Shown: positions 18,198-27,234 of the stretch, one piece after another
How the letters are laid out: each line of letters starts with the position of its first letter
How positions within the stretch are numbered: position 1 is the stretch's first letter
Assembly: GCF_000521605.1 (NCBI RefSeq)
Contig: NZ_CP006942.1
Location: 868,001 to 932,000 of the forward strand
Direction of reading: 5' to 3'
From: Mannheimia sp. USDA-ARS-USMARC-1261
Lineage (GTDB): Bacteria > Pseudomonadota > Gammaproteobacteria > Enterobacterales > Pasteurellaceae
Length of the DNA stretch: 64,000 bases
The notes under the pieces: model-generated
The model's database searches: none
Told to the model about the DNA's origin: nothing
What the model saw: the letters and a program-made list of their open reading frames with translations, nothing else
Made by a program: the position numbers and the translations under genes

Positions 18198-18349
18198 TTT
18201 TATAAAAAGTAGGTTAAAGCCTTATATTACAAGGTTTTAACCTAATTTACAGACTCAATTTTGTCCACTATACCTAATTTTTTGCAAAAACAACCGCTTG
18301 TATCCACAGTTAAACTGCGTAAAATAAAGCCTAAACAACAGGGGGATTT

Positions 18350-18619
18350 ATGATTAAACACAATCTTGATAATTTTGAATTTGCGTATATTGATGAAAGC
18401 GGAGTAAAAGCCGGCACATTGCGTTACCGCTACATCAAAGAAAATGTGATTGATGCCTACACCACAAGGGTTGATGAAGTCTTTCAAGGCAAGGGAATTG
18501 CCGGTGAGCTTTATAATGCCTTAATAGCTTTTGCCCAAGAAAAAGCATTAAAAATCAAGCCAAGCTGCAGCTATATTGATGTCAAAATGCAACGAAGCCA
18601 TCGAGATTTAATTTCTTAA
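18350..18619 (+). CDS. Small GNAT-type N-acetyltransferase (YjdJ/COG2388-like)
   Basis: An 89-residue protein with the compact GNAT fold of the YjdJ group: a beta-strand pair (NFEFAYIDESGVKAGTLRYR), ending in the acetyl-CoA loop VDEVFQGKGIAGELYNALIAFAQEK (shown as its key G-K-G-I-A-G), then IKPSCSYI. The substrate is unknown. It has AGGGGGAT before the ATG. The usual GNAT pattern of this group ends soon after SCSY, so the length is normal. It lies just beyond the insertion sequence, which does not disrupt it. Confidence 0.8.
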   Translation: MIKHNLDNFEFAYIDESGVKAGTLRYRYIKENVIDAYTTRVDEVFQGKGIAGELYNALIAFAQEKALKIKPSCSYIDVKMQRSHRDLIS

Positions 18620-18624
18620 TGAAG

Positions 18625-18668
18625 ATACAAGCGGTCGTAAAATATGAAAAATTTACGACCGCTTGTAT
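18625..18668. terminator. Long uptake-signal hairpin, bidirectional terminator
   Basis: Two facing ACAAGCGGTCGTAAA-type arms form a perfect 17-bp stem around a 10-base loop, between the convergent acetyltransferase and GIY-YIG genes. It overlaps neither coding sequence. Confidence 0.75.
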
Positions 18669-19499
18669 TTACCCCCAATGGAAGGTGATCTTTAGCCCGA
18701 TACTATCCGCAAAAGATTGAATTGATTTACGGCGTTGAGCCGTTGATGAATGTGTATAGAGATAAATACCGTCTTCAAGTTTTGTTGTATATGCCATACC
18801 ATTTGGTCGGTAGCAAGGCTCTGAACCAACACAATGTGTTAAGGTCGGTTTTCCGTTTCTGATGTAGTTTTCGACCAGCTCTCGATAATGAGAATTTAAT
18901 AGATGCTTGAAGAAGTTTTTTTGATTATCTCTAAAATTTCTCCCCGAAATTTTAGTACCATCGGTAAGTTCAATCCAACAATGTGGGGTTTCTTCTGATA
19001 ATAGCTCCTCATTGTTCAATTCACTCTCAAAAATATTGATATGAGCTACTTCTTCCATAATCTCTTGTACAATATCAAATACATTTTTTGCTTTGATTTT
19101 ACTGGTTTTGTCAATATAAGAGGTGTTGCCGATAGTGCCATTTTCAAGAATTAAATCGGTATTCTTAAATTCATTGATGAGTATTTTTTCAAGATAATCA
19201 GTTTGTGATTTATCTAAATGTCCATCTTCTCGACCAAAGAAAATAATTTTATTCCACCAAGTTTTGGTATCATCTTTAATATGCTTGGCGATACGATCAT
19301 AAATCTTACCTGAAGCTTGTCCGATATATCGTTTATTTTCGCCCAATAAAATATAAATGCCTGCCTTATTTGCCTCTTCTAAATGCTTGAGAGCATTAAA
19401 ATCTGTACGGTCTGCAATCACAAAGAATGCAGGTTCTTTCGTGTAAACCGTAATATTATCTCGCCCTCTATCGGTAACAATAACAGTATGAGTAACCAT
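18669..19499 (-). CDS. GIY-YIG nuclease-family protein
   Basis: A 276-residue protein. Residues 45-130 hold a GIY-YIG domain: AGIYILLGENKRYIGQASGKIYDRIAKH (key G-I-Y and Y-I-G), followed by a conserved WNKIIFFGRED and the catalytic glutamate region LDKSQTDYLEKILI. The C-terminal part (about 175-276) contains HCWIELTDGTKISGRNFRD and LTHCVGSEPCYRPNGMAY, then a basic segment, and I do not recognise it as a named domain. GIY-YIG domains cut DNA in repair, restriction and homing; no partner gene is nearby. It converges with the acetyltransferase gene and ends at the shared hairpin. Confidence 0.75.
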   Translation of the reverse strand: MVTHTVIVTDRGRDNITVYTKEPAFFVIADRTDFNALKHLEEANKAGIYILLGENKRYIGQASGKIYDRIAKHIKDDTKTWWNKIIFFGREDGHLDKSQTDYLEKILINEFKNTDLILENGTIGNTSYIDKTSKIKAKNVFDIVQEIMEEVAHINIFESELNNEELLSEETPHCWIELTDGTKISGRNFRDNQKNFFKHLLNSHYRELVENYIRNGKPTLTHCVGSEPCYRPNGMAYTTKLEDGIYLYTHSSTAQRRKSIQSFADSIGLKITFHWG

Positions 19500-19513
19500 A
19501 AATATAGTCTTCC

Positions 19514-20959
19514 TTATTCATTAAACAACGCCATATAAAATTGATTTTCAAAGGTGTTCAGTGGAGCCCGTTTCGTTTTACTTTCCAGCTCGCCTGTGGA
19601 ATAACCACTAATAAATTGCACGAAGGCAATTCGCTCACCGCGTGCATTTTTCATAAAGCCGGCAAGGTTATAAACACCCTTTAATGCTCCTGTTTTGGCA
19701 ATCAGATTTTTCGCCAGCGGTTCGGTGGAAATTGAGCCTCTGCTGGAAATAGTACCGTCCACCCCTGCAATTGGGAAGGTTTCAAATAAATGTAATGTAT
19801 CTTCATTTTGAGCGATATATTCAAGGGTTTCTAACATCGTTTGGCTACTTATTTGATTATGGCGGGAAAGCCCTGAACCATCGGCAACAACACTATTTTT
19901 AAAATCAATATTGGCTTTTGATTTTAACAGTTGGCGAATTACATAACTACCTAACTGAAAAGAAGCAGGACGGTTATGTTGTTTATTGGCAACGGTTCTA
20001 AACAAGGCATCAGCAATTTGGTTATCCGATTTTTTCATCATTTTTTTAAGTAATACAGGCAATGGCTCTGAATAGTGTTCGGCTAATACTGTGCCTGCTT
20101 GTGGCGTTAAAGGCTCTTTTAGCTGTCCGTTAAACTCAATGCCTAGACTTTTCAAATGTTTATTGATGATATTTGCCCCATAGTTGGTAGGATCTTGCAC
20201 TGAGAAACTTAACCCAAACGGTTTGGATTGGCGAGCCGTACAGCCTTTAATTTGATAGCGATTGTTATCGTGAACCACCACATCAAGTTGGCAAAAAGGG
20301 GCTTCTTTGCTATCTACAACATACGCAGAACTAAACACCTGTACAGGATAGGCAGAAGGCACATCCACTTTGGCAAATTCGCCTATTGGCTGATCGGCAT
20401 TTAAACTAACATAAAAGCAGTTTCTATCAATATTAATCGCCGCCGGTGGGGCGTTAAAGCACATTGTTAAATCATTCCAAATCCAGCCGGAAGCTTTGTC
20501 GTGGCTGGCAAAAACGGACGTATCTAAAATTAAATCCCCTTCAATTTTGTTGATACCTTGTTGCTTTAATTTGCTAATTAATTGATAAATTTGACCGCTT
20601 GTAAGCTCCGGATCACCGGTAAAACGGGCAATTAAGTTACCTTTTAACACGCCGTTTTCAACCGTGCTATTCGTTAAAAGAGCGGTTTGAAAGCGAAATT
20701 CATCACTTAAGGTTAATTTTGCTGCTAATGCCGTAAACACTTTCTGAGTGCTTGCCGGTAGCATAAAAACATCACTTTGATGCTGAGTGATAATCTGATT
20801 AGTGTCTAAGTTTTTAGCAATAAAACTCACTGAAGTGCCAGCTGGCAAGGTTTGAATGAGTTCTTTAGCATTAATTTCTGCTTGTACAAGGCTTGGAATA
20901 AGTAATGTGGATAAGATAAATTTCTGAAAAAAAGAGCGAGTGGCGTTTTTAAAAATCAT
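19514..20959 (-). CDS. dacB: D-alanyl-D-alanine carboxypeptidase/endopeptidase DacB (PBP4)
   Basis: A 481-residue periplasmic class C penicillin-binding protein. The signal peptide (about 1-27, ending LVQA) is followed by the active-site S70-T-Q-K73 (ASTQKVF), then the large inserted domains, S311-D-N (KKSDNQIAD) and K422-T-G (AKTGALKG). It trims and cleaves peptidoglycan cross-links. The length matches E. coli DacB (477). The gene is divergent from greA, the same arrangement as in H. influenzae and E. coli. Confidence 0.95.
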   Translation of the reverse strand: MIFKNATRSFFQKFILSTLLIPSLVQAEINAKELIQTLPAGTSVSFIAKNLDTNQIITQHQSDVFMLPASTQKVFTALAAKLTLSDEFRFQTALLTNSTVENGVLKGNLIARFTGDPELTSGQIYQLISKLKQQGINKIEGDLILDTSVFASHDKASGWIWNDLTMCFNAPPAAINIDRNCFYVSLNADQPIGEFAKVDVPSAYPVQVFSSAYVVDSKEAPFCQLDVVVHDNNRYQIKGCTARQSKPFGLSFSVQDPTNYGANIINKHLKSLGIEFNGQLKEPLTPQAGTVLAEHYSEPLPVLLKKMMKKSDNQIADALFRTVANKQHNRPASFQLGSYVIRQLLKSKANIDFKNSVVADGSGLSRHNQISSQTMLETLEYIAQNEDTLHLFETFPIAGVDGTISSRGSISTEPLAKNLIAKTGALKGVYNLAGFMKNARGERIAFVQFISGYSTGELESKTKRAPLNTFENQFYMALFNE

Positions 20960-21055
20960 AATAAAAGGGGAGTTGAAATTTTTAGTTAGAAATTGAATAA
21001 TAGCCCTTTCAATTTAATTCGTAAACCGATAATTTTTAGTAAGGAAACAGACTTA

Positions 21056-21532
21056 ATGAAACAAATTCCTATGACTGTGCGTGGTGCGGAGCAACTGCGT
21101 GAAGAATTGGATTTTTTGAAAAATGTGCGTCGCCCGCAGATTATTGATGCCATTGCCGAAGCCCGTGAACACGGCGATTTAAAAGAGAATGCGGAATATC
21201 ACGCCGCCCGTGAGCAGCAAGGTTTCTGCGAAGGTCGTATTCAAGAAATTGAGGGTAAATTAGGTAACGCTCAAATTATTGATGTAACAAAAATGACCAA
21301 TAATGGCAAAGTGATTTTTGGTGCAACAGTGCAATTAGTTAATGCAGAAACAGATGAAGAAGTTACCTACCGCATTGTAGGTGATGATGAAGCGAACATC
21401 AAAGAGGGCTTAATTTCTGTTAATTCGCCGATTGCTCGTGGCTTAGTTGGCAAAGAAGTTGATGATTCTGTGAGTATTACCACGCCTGGCGGTAAAGTGG
21501 AATTTGATATTGTCGGCGTAGAGTATATTTAA
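21056..21532 (+). CDS. greA: Transcription elongation factor GreA
   Basis: A 158-residue protein. The N-terminal coiled coil (about 1-75) includes [18 protein letters not shown] and the acidic tip [21 protein letters not shown]. The C-terminal FKBP-like domain (about 80-158) includes [24 protein letters not shown] and [19 protein letters not shown]. GreA inserts into the secondary channel of RNA polymerase and stimulates cleavage of backtracked RNA. The start at 21056 is supported by AAGGAAAC; an upstream in-frame extension of 21 codons is not conserved. Divergent from dacB. Confidence 0.97.
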   Translation: MKQIPMTVRGAEQLREELDFLKNVRRPQIIDAIAEAREHGDLKENAEYHAAREQQGFCEGRIQEIEGKLGNAQIIDVTKMTNNGKVIFGATVQLVNAETDEEVTYRIVGDDEANIKEGLISVNSPIARGLVGKEVDDSVSITTPGGKVEFDIVGVEYI

Positions 21533-21536
21533 TCTT

Positions 21537-21564
21537 GTAGGGGCTAATTGCAATTAGCCCCTAC
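21537..21564. terminator. Perfect 28-bp palindrome after greA
   Basis: GTAGGGGCTAATTG is followed at once by its exact complement and then GTTTTAC. It sits between convergent greA and ndk and probably acts as a bidirectional terminator. The sequence style (TAGGGGC...GCCCCTA) resembles dispersed palindromic elements seen in many genomes. Confidence 0.7.
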
Positions 21565-21588
21565 GTTTTACATTAGCCCTTAGTTAAA

Positions 21589-22005
21589 TTACACAATCTC
21601 ACTCGGCACGAAGAAATAAGCAATTTCACGTTTTGCCGATTCTTCCGAGTCAGAACCGTGAACCGAGTTTTCACGCATACTTAAGGCGTAAAGATCACGA
21701 ATGGTACCTTTTTCACGATTATCCGGATTAGTTGCCCCCATTAAATCACGATAGTGCGAAATCGCATTTTCTCCCTCCAGCACTGACACCACAATAGGTG
21801 CAGAAGTCATAAATTCTACTAAAGGCTCAAAAAATTCTTTGCCTTTGTGTTCTGCGTAAAATCCTTCTGCTTGTTCACGGGTGAGGTGAAGGCGTTTAAG
21901 TGCTTTTACCGTTAAACCTGCAGATTCTAAATGTGCCAGAATTTTACCGATAAGATTGCGGCGAGTAGCATCCGGTTTAATGATAGAAAGGGTTTGTTGA
22001 ATCAT
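21589..22005 (-). CDS. ndk: Nucleoside diphosphate kinase Ndk
   Basis: A 138-residue enzyme that transfers the gamma phosphate from ATP to nucleoside diphosphates. Visible signatures are [15 protein letters not shown] at the N-terminus, the substrate loop [18 protein letters not shown], and the phosphohistidine site [16 protein letters not shown]. It is transcribed 9 bases downstream of the metG reading frame in the same direction, so the two may be cotranscribed. Confidence 0.97.
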   Translation of the reverse strand: MIQQTLSIIKPDATRRNLIGKILAHLESAGLTVKALKRLHLTREQAEGFYAEHKGKEFFEPLVEFMTSAPIVVSVLEGENAISHYRDLMGATNPDNREKGTIRDLYALSMRENSVHGSDSEESAKREIAYFFVPSEIV

Positions 22006-22014
22006 ATTGTTCTC

Positions 22015-24083
22015 CTATTTTACCTGCATACCCGGTTGTACGCCGCTGTCTGCATCTAACAAGAATAAATTAGCACCGCCTGTGCCGGCTGATAAAATCA
22101 TTCCCTCAGATAAGCCAAACGACATTTTGCGTGGAGCGAGGTTTGCAATCACGATCACAAAACGTCCGATTAACTCTTCCGGGGTTGGATAAGCCGCTTT
22201 AATGCCTGAGAATACTTGGCGTTTGTGGTCGCCTAAGTCTAGCTCAAAACGCAACATTTTGTCTGATTTTGGTACAGCTTCGCAGTGTAAGACTTTAGCC
22301 GCACGTAAATCTAATTTCGCAAAATCATCAATGGTGATTTCTGGAGCGATCGGCTCGATTGCAGAATTTTCTTGGTTTTCCACCGCTTGTTTTCCTTTTT
22401 CTCTTCTGATTTTTGCGTTTCTTTTTGAGCATCTGCAAATAACGCTTTGGTTTCGTCAATGACCGCATCAATCTGTTTTTTCTCAAGACGTGAGAAGAGT
22501 GATTTAAACGGTGCAACGGTATGCCCTAATAATGGGGTAGCGATGTTATCCCACGTTAATGTGGTTTGTAAAAACGCCTCTGAACGAGCTGCCAGTTGCG
22601 GTAGTACCGGTTTTAAGTAGCTCATTAAAATGCGGAATAATTCAATACCCATCGAGCAAACGGCTTGTAATTCCGCATCTTTGCCTTCTTCTTTGGCGAT
22701 CACCCACGGGGCTTTGTCGTCAATATATTTATTCGCTTTGTCGGTTAATTCCATAATCACACGAATAGCCTTGTTAAATTCACGGCTTTCATAGTAATTG
22801 GCAATGGTCTCCGCCTGTGCGATGAAATCATTGAATAGGGCTTCATCGTCCAATTTATCCGCTAATTTGCCTTCAAAACGTTTAGCGATAAAACCGGCGT
22901 TACGAGAGGCAAGGTTCACTAATTTATTGACGATATCGCTATTTACACGTTGTACAAAATCATCAAGGCTGAAGTCTAAATCTTCAATGCGGTCGTTTAA
23001 TTTAGCCGCATAGTAATAACGTAAACATTCAGGGTCGATATGTTTCAAATAGGTGCTGGCTTGAATGAATGTGCCACGAGATTTCGACATCTTCGCGCCA
23101 TCCACCGTTACATAACCGTGAGCAAAAACGTTAGTCGGTTTACGATAGCCGCTGCCTTCTAACATTGCCGGCCAGAACAGGCTGTGGAAATAGACAATGT
23201 CTTTACCGATAAAGTGATACAGTTCGGTCTGCGAATCTTTTTGCCAAAACTCCTCAAAGTTAATGCCTTGACGGTCGCATAAATTTTTAAACGATGCCAT
23301 ATAGCCGATAGGGGCATCAAGCCATACATAGAAGAATTTGCCCGGTGCATCGGGAATTTCAAAGCCGAAATAAGGGGCATCACGGCTGATGTCCCATTGC
23401 TGTAAGCCGCTTTCAAACCACTCTTGCATTTTGTTTGCAATTTCAGATTGTAGCGAGCCGGAGCGTGTCCACTCTTTTAACATTCCTTCAAAACTTGGTA
23501 AATCAAAGAAGAAATGCTCGGACTCTTTTACCACCGGTGTTGAGCCGGACACTGCCGAGCGTGGATTAATCAAATCCATCGGGCTATAAGTGGAGGCACA
23601 AACTTCGCAGTTATCGCCATACTGATCTTCCGCTTTACATTTCGGGCAATTACCTTTGACGAAACGATCCGGCAGAAACATATTTTTTTCAGGGTCGAAA
23701 AGCTGAGAAATCACTTTGCTTTTGATAAAACCGTTCGCACGCAATTTTTTATAGATTTCACTGGTGATTTTACGGTTTTCTTCGCTGTGGGTTGAGTGAT
23801 AATTATCAAAGCTGATATTAAAGCCTTCAAAATCGGCAATATGATCGGCTTTGGCTTTTTCGATAAGTTGCTCAGGGGTAATACCTAATTTATTAGCGTT
23901 AAGCATAATTGGCGTGCCGTGTGCATCATCGGCACACACAAAATGCACCTCGTTACCACGCATACGTTGAAAACGCACCCAAATATCCGCTTGAATATGC
24001 TCAAGCATATGACCTAAATGAATTGCACCATTAGCGTAAGGCAAGGCACAAGTAACAAGCATTTTTCGTTTTTGGTTAGACAT
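22015..24083 (-). pseudogene. metG: Methionyl-tRNA synthetase MetG, split by a one-base deletion
   Basis: The N-terminal frame (ATG at 24083) encodes the class I catalytic core: HIGH variant in [14 protein letters not shown], a zinc knuckle (CPKCKAE...CEVCAS), the KMSKS loop GAKMSKSRG and the anticodon-binding helical domain. It then leaves frame after KSEEKKENK and ends at 22311 with an unrelated tail. The C-terminal EMAP-type tRNA-binding domain continues in another frame ([13 protein letters not shown] to VQPGMQVK) to 22015. Adding one A to the five-A run (plus-strand T run 22396-22400) restores one 689-residue protein. metG is essential, but the C-terminal dimer domain is not required for charging in E. 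coli, so a real frameshift is tolerable. A sequencing error is equally likely. Confidence 0.85.
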
Positions 24084-24230
24084 TCTTTTTCTCGTTAATT
24101 TTCTGTAAAAATTTGTCGCATATTTTAGCCCAAAACCGTGAAATTTACTAGTTCGCTTGAATTTATTAGAGCTTTGAACCAACAAGCGGTAGAATAATCA
24201 TTAAATTTTGCAAATGATTGGGGATAATCA

Positions 24231-25187
24231 ATGCGACAAATTCAGCTTTATCGCTACCGCTTACCGATTCAAACAGGCGTGGTATTACGCAAACAGACTT
24301 TAACCGAGCGGGAAGGTTTAATCGTTAAACTCCAGCAAAATGAGCAAATCGGCTGGGGGGAAATTGCACCGCTCCCGACTTTTAGTGAAGAATCTCTCGA
24401 GCAAGCGGAACATCAAGCCAAAACGTGGCTGAAAGCGTGGCAAATCGGGAAAGAAACAGAATTGGATTCCCTTTTTCCCTCCATTGCCTTTGGGTTAAGC
24501 TGTGCGTTGGCGGAATTGAATGGTGAGTTGGGCGAGCAGGGCAATTATCAATCTGCCGTTTTATGCTATGGTGATTTGGCGAAATTTCAGCCTACGGTTA
24601 GGCTTGGTAAATTAAAAATCGGTGTAGATCCTGAAAGTGAGGGCGAACAGGCAAATCTATTGCTGAACACTTTCCCAAATTTACAACTCAGGCTTGACGC
24701 TAACCGCCTGTGGAGCTTAGAACAAGCGGTCAAATTTGCCGAAAAAATTGCAAATGCTAATAAGCCAAGAATCCAATTTATCGAAGAACCCTGCCAAACA
24801 CCGGAACTCTCCCGACAATTTGCCGAGCAAACCCACATTGCGATTGCGTGGGATGAAACGGTGCGAGAGCCGAATTTCTTGGTAAAAAAAGAGAAAAATT
24901 TAACCGCTATTGTGTTAAAACCGACGCTTATCGGCTCAATCCAAAAATGCAAAACCTTGATTGAGCAAGCTCACCATTTAGGCTTGATGGCGGTTATCAG
25001 CTCAAGCCTTGAAAGCAGTTTAGGGCTTACTCAGCTTGCTCGGCTTGCTTTTCAATACACCCCAAACAGTACGCCGGGACTGGATACGTTGAATTTAATG
25101 CAGCATCAATTATTGCGAGAATGGCAGGGATCAGCCTTACCGCTTGTGGACGAACAGAGCCAATTCGTGTGGGAAGTTGTGGTATAA
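24231..25187 (+). CDS. menC: o-Succinylbenzoate synthase MenC
   Basis: A 318-residue enolase-superfamily enzyme of menaquinone synthesis. The capping domain holds GWGEIAPLPTFSEESLEQA. The barrel holds the catalytic lysine motif KLKIG, the metal ligands in LRLDANRLW, FIEEPCQ and AWDETV, and the second lysine in IVLKPTLIGS. The length is typical (E. coli 320). It starts at ATG 24231 with GGGGAT 5-10 bases upstream. It is a single gene divergent from metG; other men genes are not in the window. Confidence 0.93.
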   Translation: MRQIQLYRYRLPIQTGVVLRKQTLTEREGLIVKLQQNEQIGWGEIAPLPTFSEESLEQAEHQAKTWLKAWQIGKETELDSLFPSIAFGLSCALAELNGELGEQGNYQSAVLCYGDLAKFQPTVRLGKLKIGVDPESEGEQANLLLNTFPNLQLRLDANRLWSLEQAVKFAEKIANANKPRIQFIEEPCQTPELSRQFAEQTHIAIAWDETVREPNFLVKKEKNLTAIVLKPTLIGSIQKCKTLIEQAHHLGLMAVISSSLESSLGLTQLARLAFQYTPNSTPGLDTLNLMQHQLLREWQGSALPLVDEQSQFVWEVVV

Positions 25188-25215
25188 TTGAGATTAATTT
25201 TTAAAAGAATATAGC

Positions 25216-25238
25216 TCCCCTCTTTGCTAAAGAGGGGA
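25216..25238. terminator. Hairpin between menC and rsuA
   Basis: TCCCCTCTTT and AAAGAGGGGA form a perfect 10-bp stem with a GCT loop. There is no T run after it on the plus strand, so termination is uncertain. Confidence 0.45.
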
Positions 25239-25275
25239 ACGTGTCCAAATGTAAATTATAAATAAAAGAGAAACT

Positions 25276-25968
25276 ATGCGTTTAGATAAATTCATTGCCG
25301 AAAACACCGGCTTAACCCGTTCCCAAGCAGCAAAAGTATTGAAAAGCGGCGAAGTGACCGTTAATGGCAAAATTGAAAAAAGCGGAGCGGCTAAAATTAG
25401 CCAAGATGATGAAATTTGCTACCAAGGAGAGCCACTTGAATGGGTAGAGGAGGGGCAATATTTTATGCTCTACAAGCCGCAAGGCTATATCTGCTCGAAT
25501 GATGATGGTGAATATCCAACCGTGTTCCAATTTTTTGACTATCCGCTGATGACCAAGTTACATACCGCAGGGCGGTTAGATGTGGATACTACAGGATTAG
25601 TGTTATTAACCGATGACGGCAAATGGTCGCACCGCATTACTTCGCCAAAGCACCATTGCGAAAAAACTTATTTGGTAACGTTGGCAGATCCTGTCGAAGA
25701 TTTTTATGCTGAAAAACTTGCGGAGGGTATTTTACTGCGTGGCGAAAAAGATCCGACTTTGCCAGCTCAACTGGAAATTTTAGACGATTACAATGTGAAT
25801 TTGACAATTAGTGAAGGGCGTTATCACCAAGTCAAGCGAATGTTTGCCGCCTTAGGCAATAAAGTGGAAGCCTTGCACCGTTGGCGAATTGGCGATGTGG
25901 TGCTAGATGATGATTTAACTGAGGGGGAATTCCGCCCGCTCACACAAACTGAAATTGAGAGTTTCTAA
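25276..25968 (+). CDS. rsuA: 16S rRNA pseudouridine(516) synthase RsuA
   Basis: A 230-residue protein with an N-terminal S4 RNA-binding domain (about 1-50; MRLDKFIAENTGLTRSQAAK, then SGEVTVNGK). The catalytic domain carries the aspartate D102 in AGRLDVDTTGLVLLTDDG, the same position as in E. coli RsuA, and ISEGRYHQVKRMFAALGN near the C-terminus. It modifies U516 of 16S rRNA. Its TAA shares one base with the bcr start (TAATG), so the two are translationally coupled, as in E. coli. Confidence 0.94.
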   Translation: MRLDKFIAENTGLTRSQAAKVLKSGEVTVNGKIEKSGAAKISQDDEICYQGEPLEWVEEGQYFMLYKPQGYICSNDDGEYPTVFQFFDYPLMTKLHTAGRLDVDTTGLVLLTDDGKWSHRITSPKHHCEKTYLVTLADPVEDFYAEKLAEGILLRGEKDPTLPAQLEILDDYNVNLTISEGRYHQVKRMFAALGNKVEALHRWRIGDVVLDDDLTEGEFRPLTQTEIESF

Positions 25969-27152
25969 TGGAAAATAAAAGACCTGCCGCCAGTTTTTTT
26001 ATCATTTTAGGAATGATGGCGATGATGCCACCTTTGGCGATTGATATGTACTTGCCATCGTTTTTGGATATCGCCAAAGATCTAGCCGTTTCGCAAGAAA
26101 AGGTGCAAACCACCTTAGCCTTGTTTACATTAGGTTTCGGTTGCGGGCAACTTTTCTGGGGGCCGATGGCAGATAGTTTTGGGCGAAAGGTCATTATTTT
26201 AATCGGGCTGATTGGTTCGGCAATCGCCGCTTATTTCCTCACGCAAGTGGAAAATATCAACACTTTCTATATATTGCGTTTAATTCAAGGCTTATGTGCC
26301 TCTGCCCCTGCGGTGGTGCTTGGGGCATTGGTGCGGGATCTGTTCGAGAAAAATCAATTTGCTCGCTTAATGTCGATCATTATGATTATTTCAATGCTCG
26401 CTCCGCTGCTTGCCCCAATTATCGGCGGTTATGTGGCGAAATATTTCCATTGGCATTCGATTTTTTATGTGCTGATGTCAATGGGATTGCTTTGCGTGGC
26501 GTTAATCAGCTGGAAAATCCCCGAAACCTTGCCAAAAGAGAAACGTTTACCGCTGAGTTTTGGCAAAAGCCTGAAAAACTTTTCCGAACTTTTATCGCAT
26601 AAGCCCACTTTAGGATATGTGCTGATTGGCGGCTTAACCTTTGCCGGCATTTTCTGTTTTCTCACCTCAGGCTCGATTGTTTACATCGGTATTTACGGCA
26701 TTTCGCAGGAATATTTTGGCTACTTCTTCGGCTTAAATATGGTGGTGATGGTAATAATGACCGCCATCAACAGCAAAATGGTGGTTAAAGTCGGCTCGGA
26801 AAGAATGCTGCAAATTGCCTTAGCCTTACAAGTGCTAGCCGGAATTTGGCTAGCCTTAACTGCGATGTTTGAACTTGGTTTCTGGGCGATGGCGTTAGGC
26901 GTGCCGTTTTATATTGGAATGCTTTCCACCATCGGCAGCAATGCCTCCGCCGCCATTTTAGACCGCTACCCACAAATGGCAGGCACAGCAAACGGCGTTG
27001 CCGGCACGGCTCGATTTGGCATTGCCTCGCTTGTGGGAGCTGGGCTTTCCCATATTGCGATTATCAGCGAAGCCCCAATGCTCTATGCAATGGCGTTGTG
27101 TACCATTACCGCAGGGGTGGTTTATTATTTTCTCTGTTATCAGAAACATTAG
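25968..27152 (+). CDS. bcr: Bcr/CflA family multidrug MFS transporter
   Basis: A 394-residue 12-segment drug-proton antiporter. Conserved family blocks are the first segment MMPPLAIDMYLPSFLDIAKD, the MFS motif A region GPMADSFGRKVIILIG, the motif C-like stretch in LAPIIGGYVAKYFHWHSIFYVL, and a long C-terminal half of hydrophobic segments. In E. coli Bcr confers bicyclomycin and sulfonamide tolerance and exports cysteine; the substrate here is not known. The start overlaps the rsuA stop codon by one base. Confidence 0.9.
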   Translation: MENKRPAASFFIILGMMAMMPPLAIDMYLPSFLDIAKDLAVSQEKVQTTLALFTLGFGCGQLFWGPMADSFGRKVIILIGLIGSAIAAYFLTQVENINTFYILRLIQGLCASAPAVVLGALVRDLFEKNQFARLMSIIMIISMLAPLLAPIIGGYVAKYFHWHSIFYVLMSMGLLCVALISWKIPETLPKEKRLPLSFGKSLKNFSELLSHKPTLGYVLIGGLTFAGIFCFLTSGSIVYIGIYGISQEYFGYFFGLNMVVMVIMTAINSKMVVKVGSERMLQIALALQVLAGIWLALTAMFELGFWAMALGVPFYIGMLSTIGSNASAAILDRYPQMAGTANGVAGTARFGIASLVGAGLSHIAIISEAPMLYAMALCTITAGVVYYFLCYQKH

Positions 27153-27156
27153 GTAG

Positions 27157-27174
27157 GGTGGGTTTTAACCCACC
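27157..27174. repeat. REP-like palindrome after bcr
   Basis: GGTGGGTT and AACCCACC are exact complements around a TT loop, within a GTAGGGTGGGTTTTAACCCA context. This type of element is dispersed in many bacterial genomes; here it separates bcr from convergent rlmD. Confidence 0.55.
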
Positions 27175-27234
27175 AACACGATCCCATAACAAGCGGTTAT
27201 TTTTAAACGGAATTTTGCAAAAAGGAATTGGGCA

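Larger units (their letters stand above)
17208..18274 (-). mobile_element. Complete insertion sequence (IS256-like, Zn-binding transposase), 1067 bp
   Basis: The ends are inverted repeats of 25 bp with one mismatch: the left end reads GGGATAGTGGACAAAATT inward, the right end reads GGTATAGTGGACAAAATT inward, both continuing GAGTCTG. The element is flanked by a perfect 8-bp direct repeat TAATTTTT (17200-17207 and 18275-18282), a target duplication. One transposase gene fills it on the minus strand. IS256-family elements make 8-9 bp duplications, consistent with this size. Confidence 0.88.
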
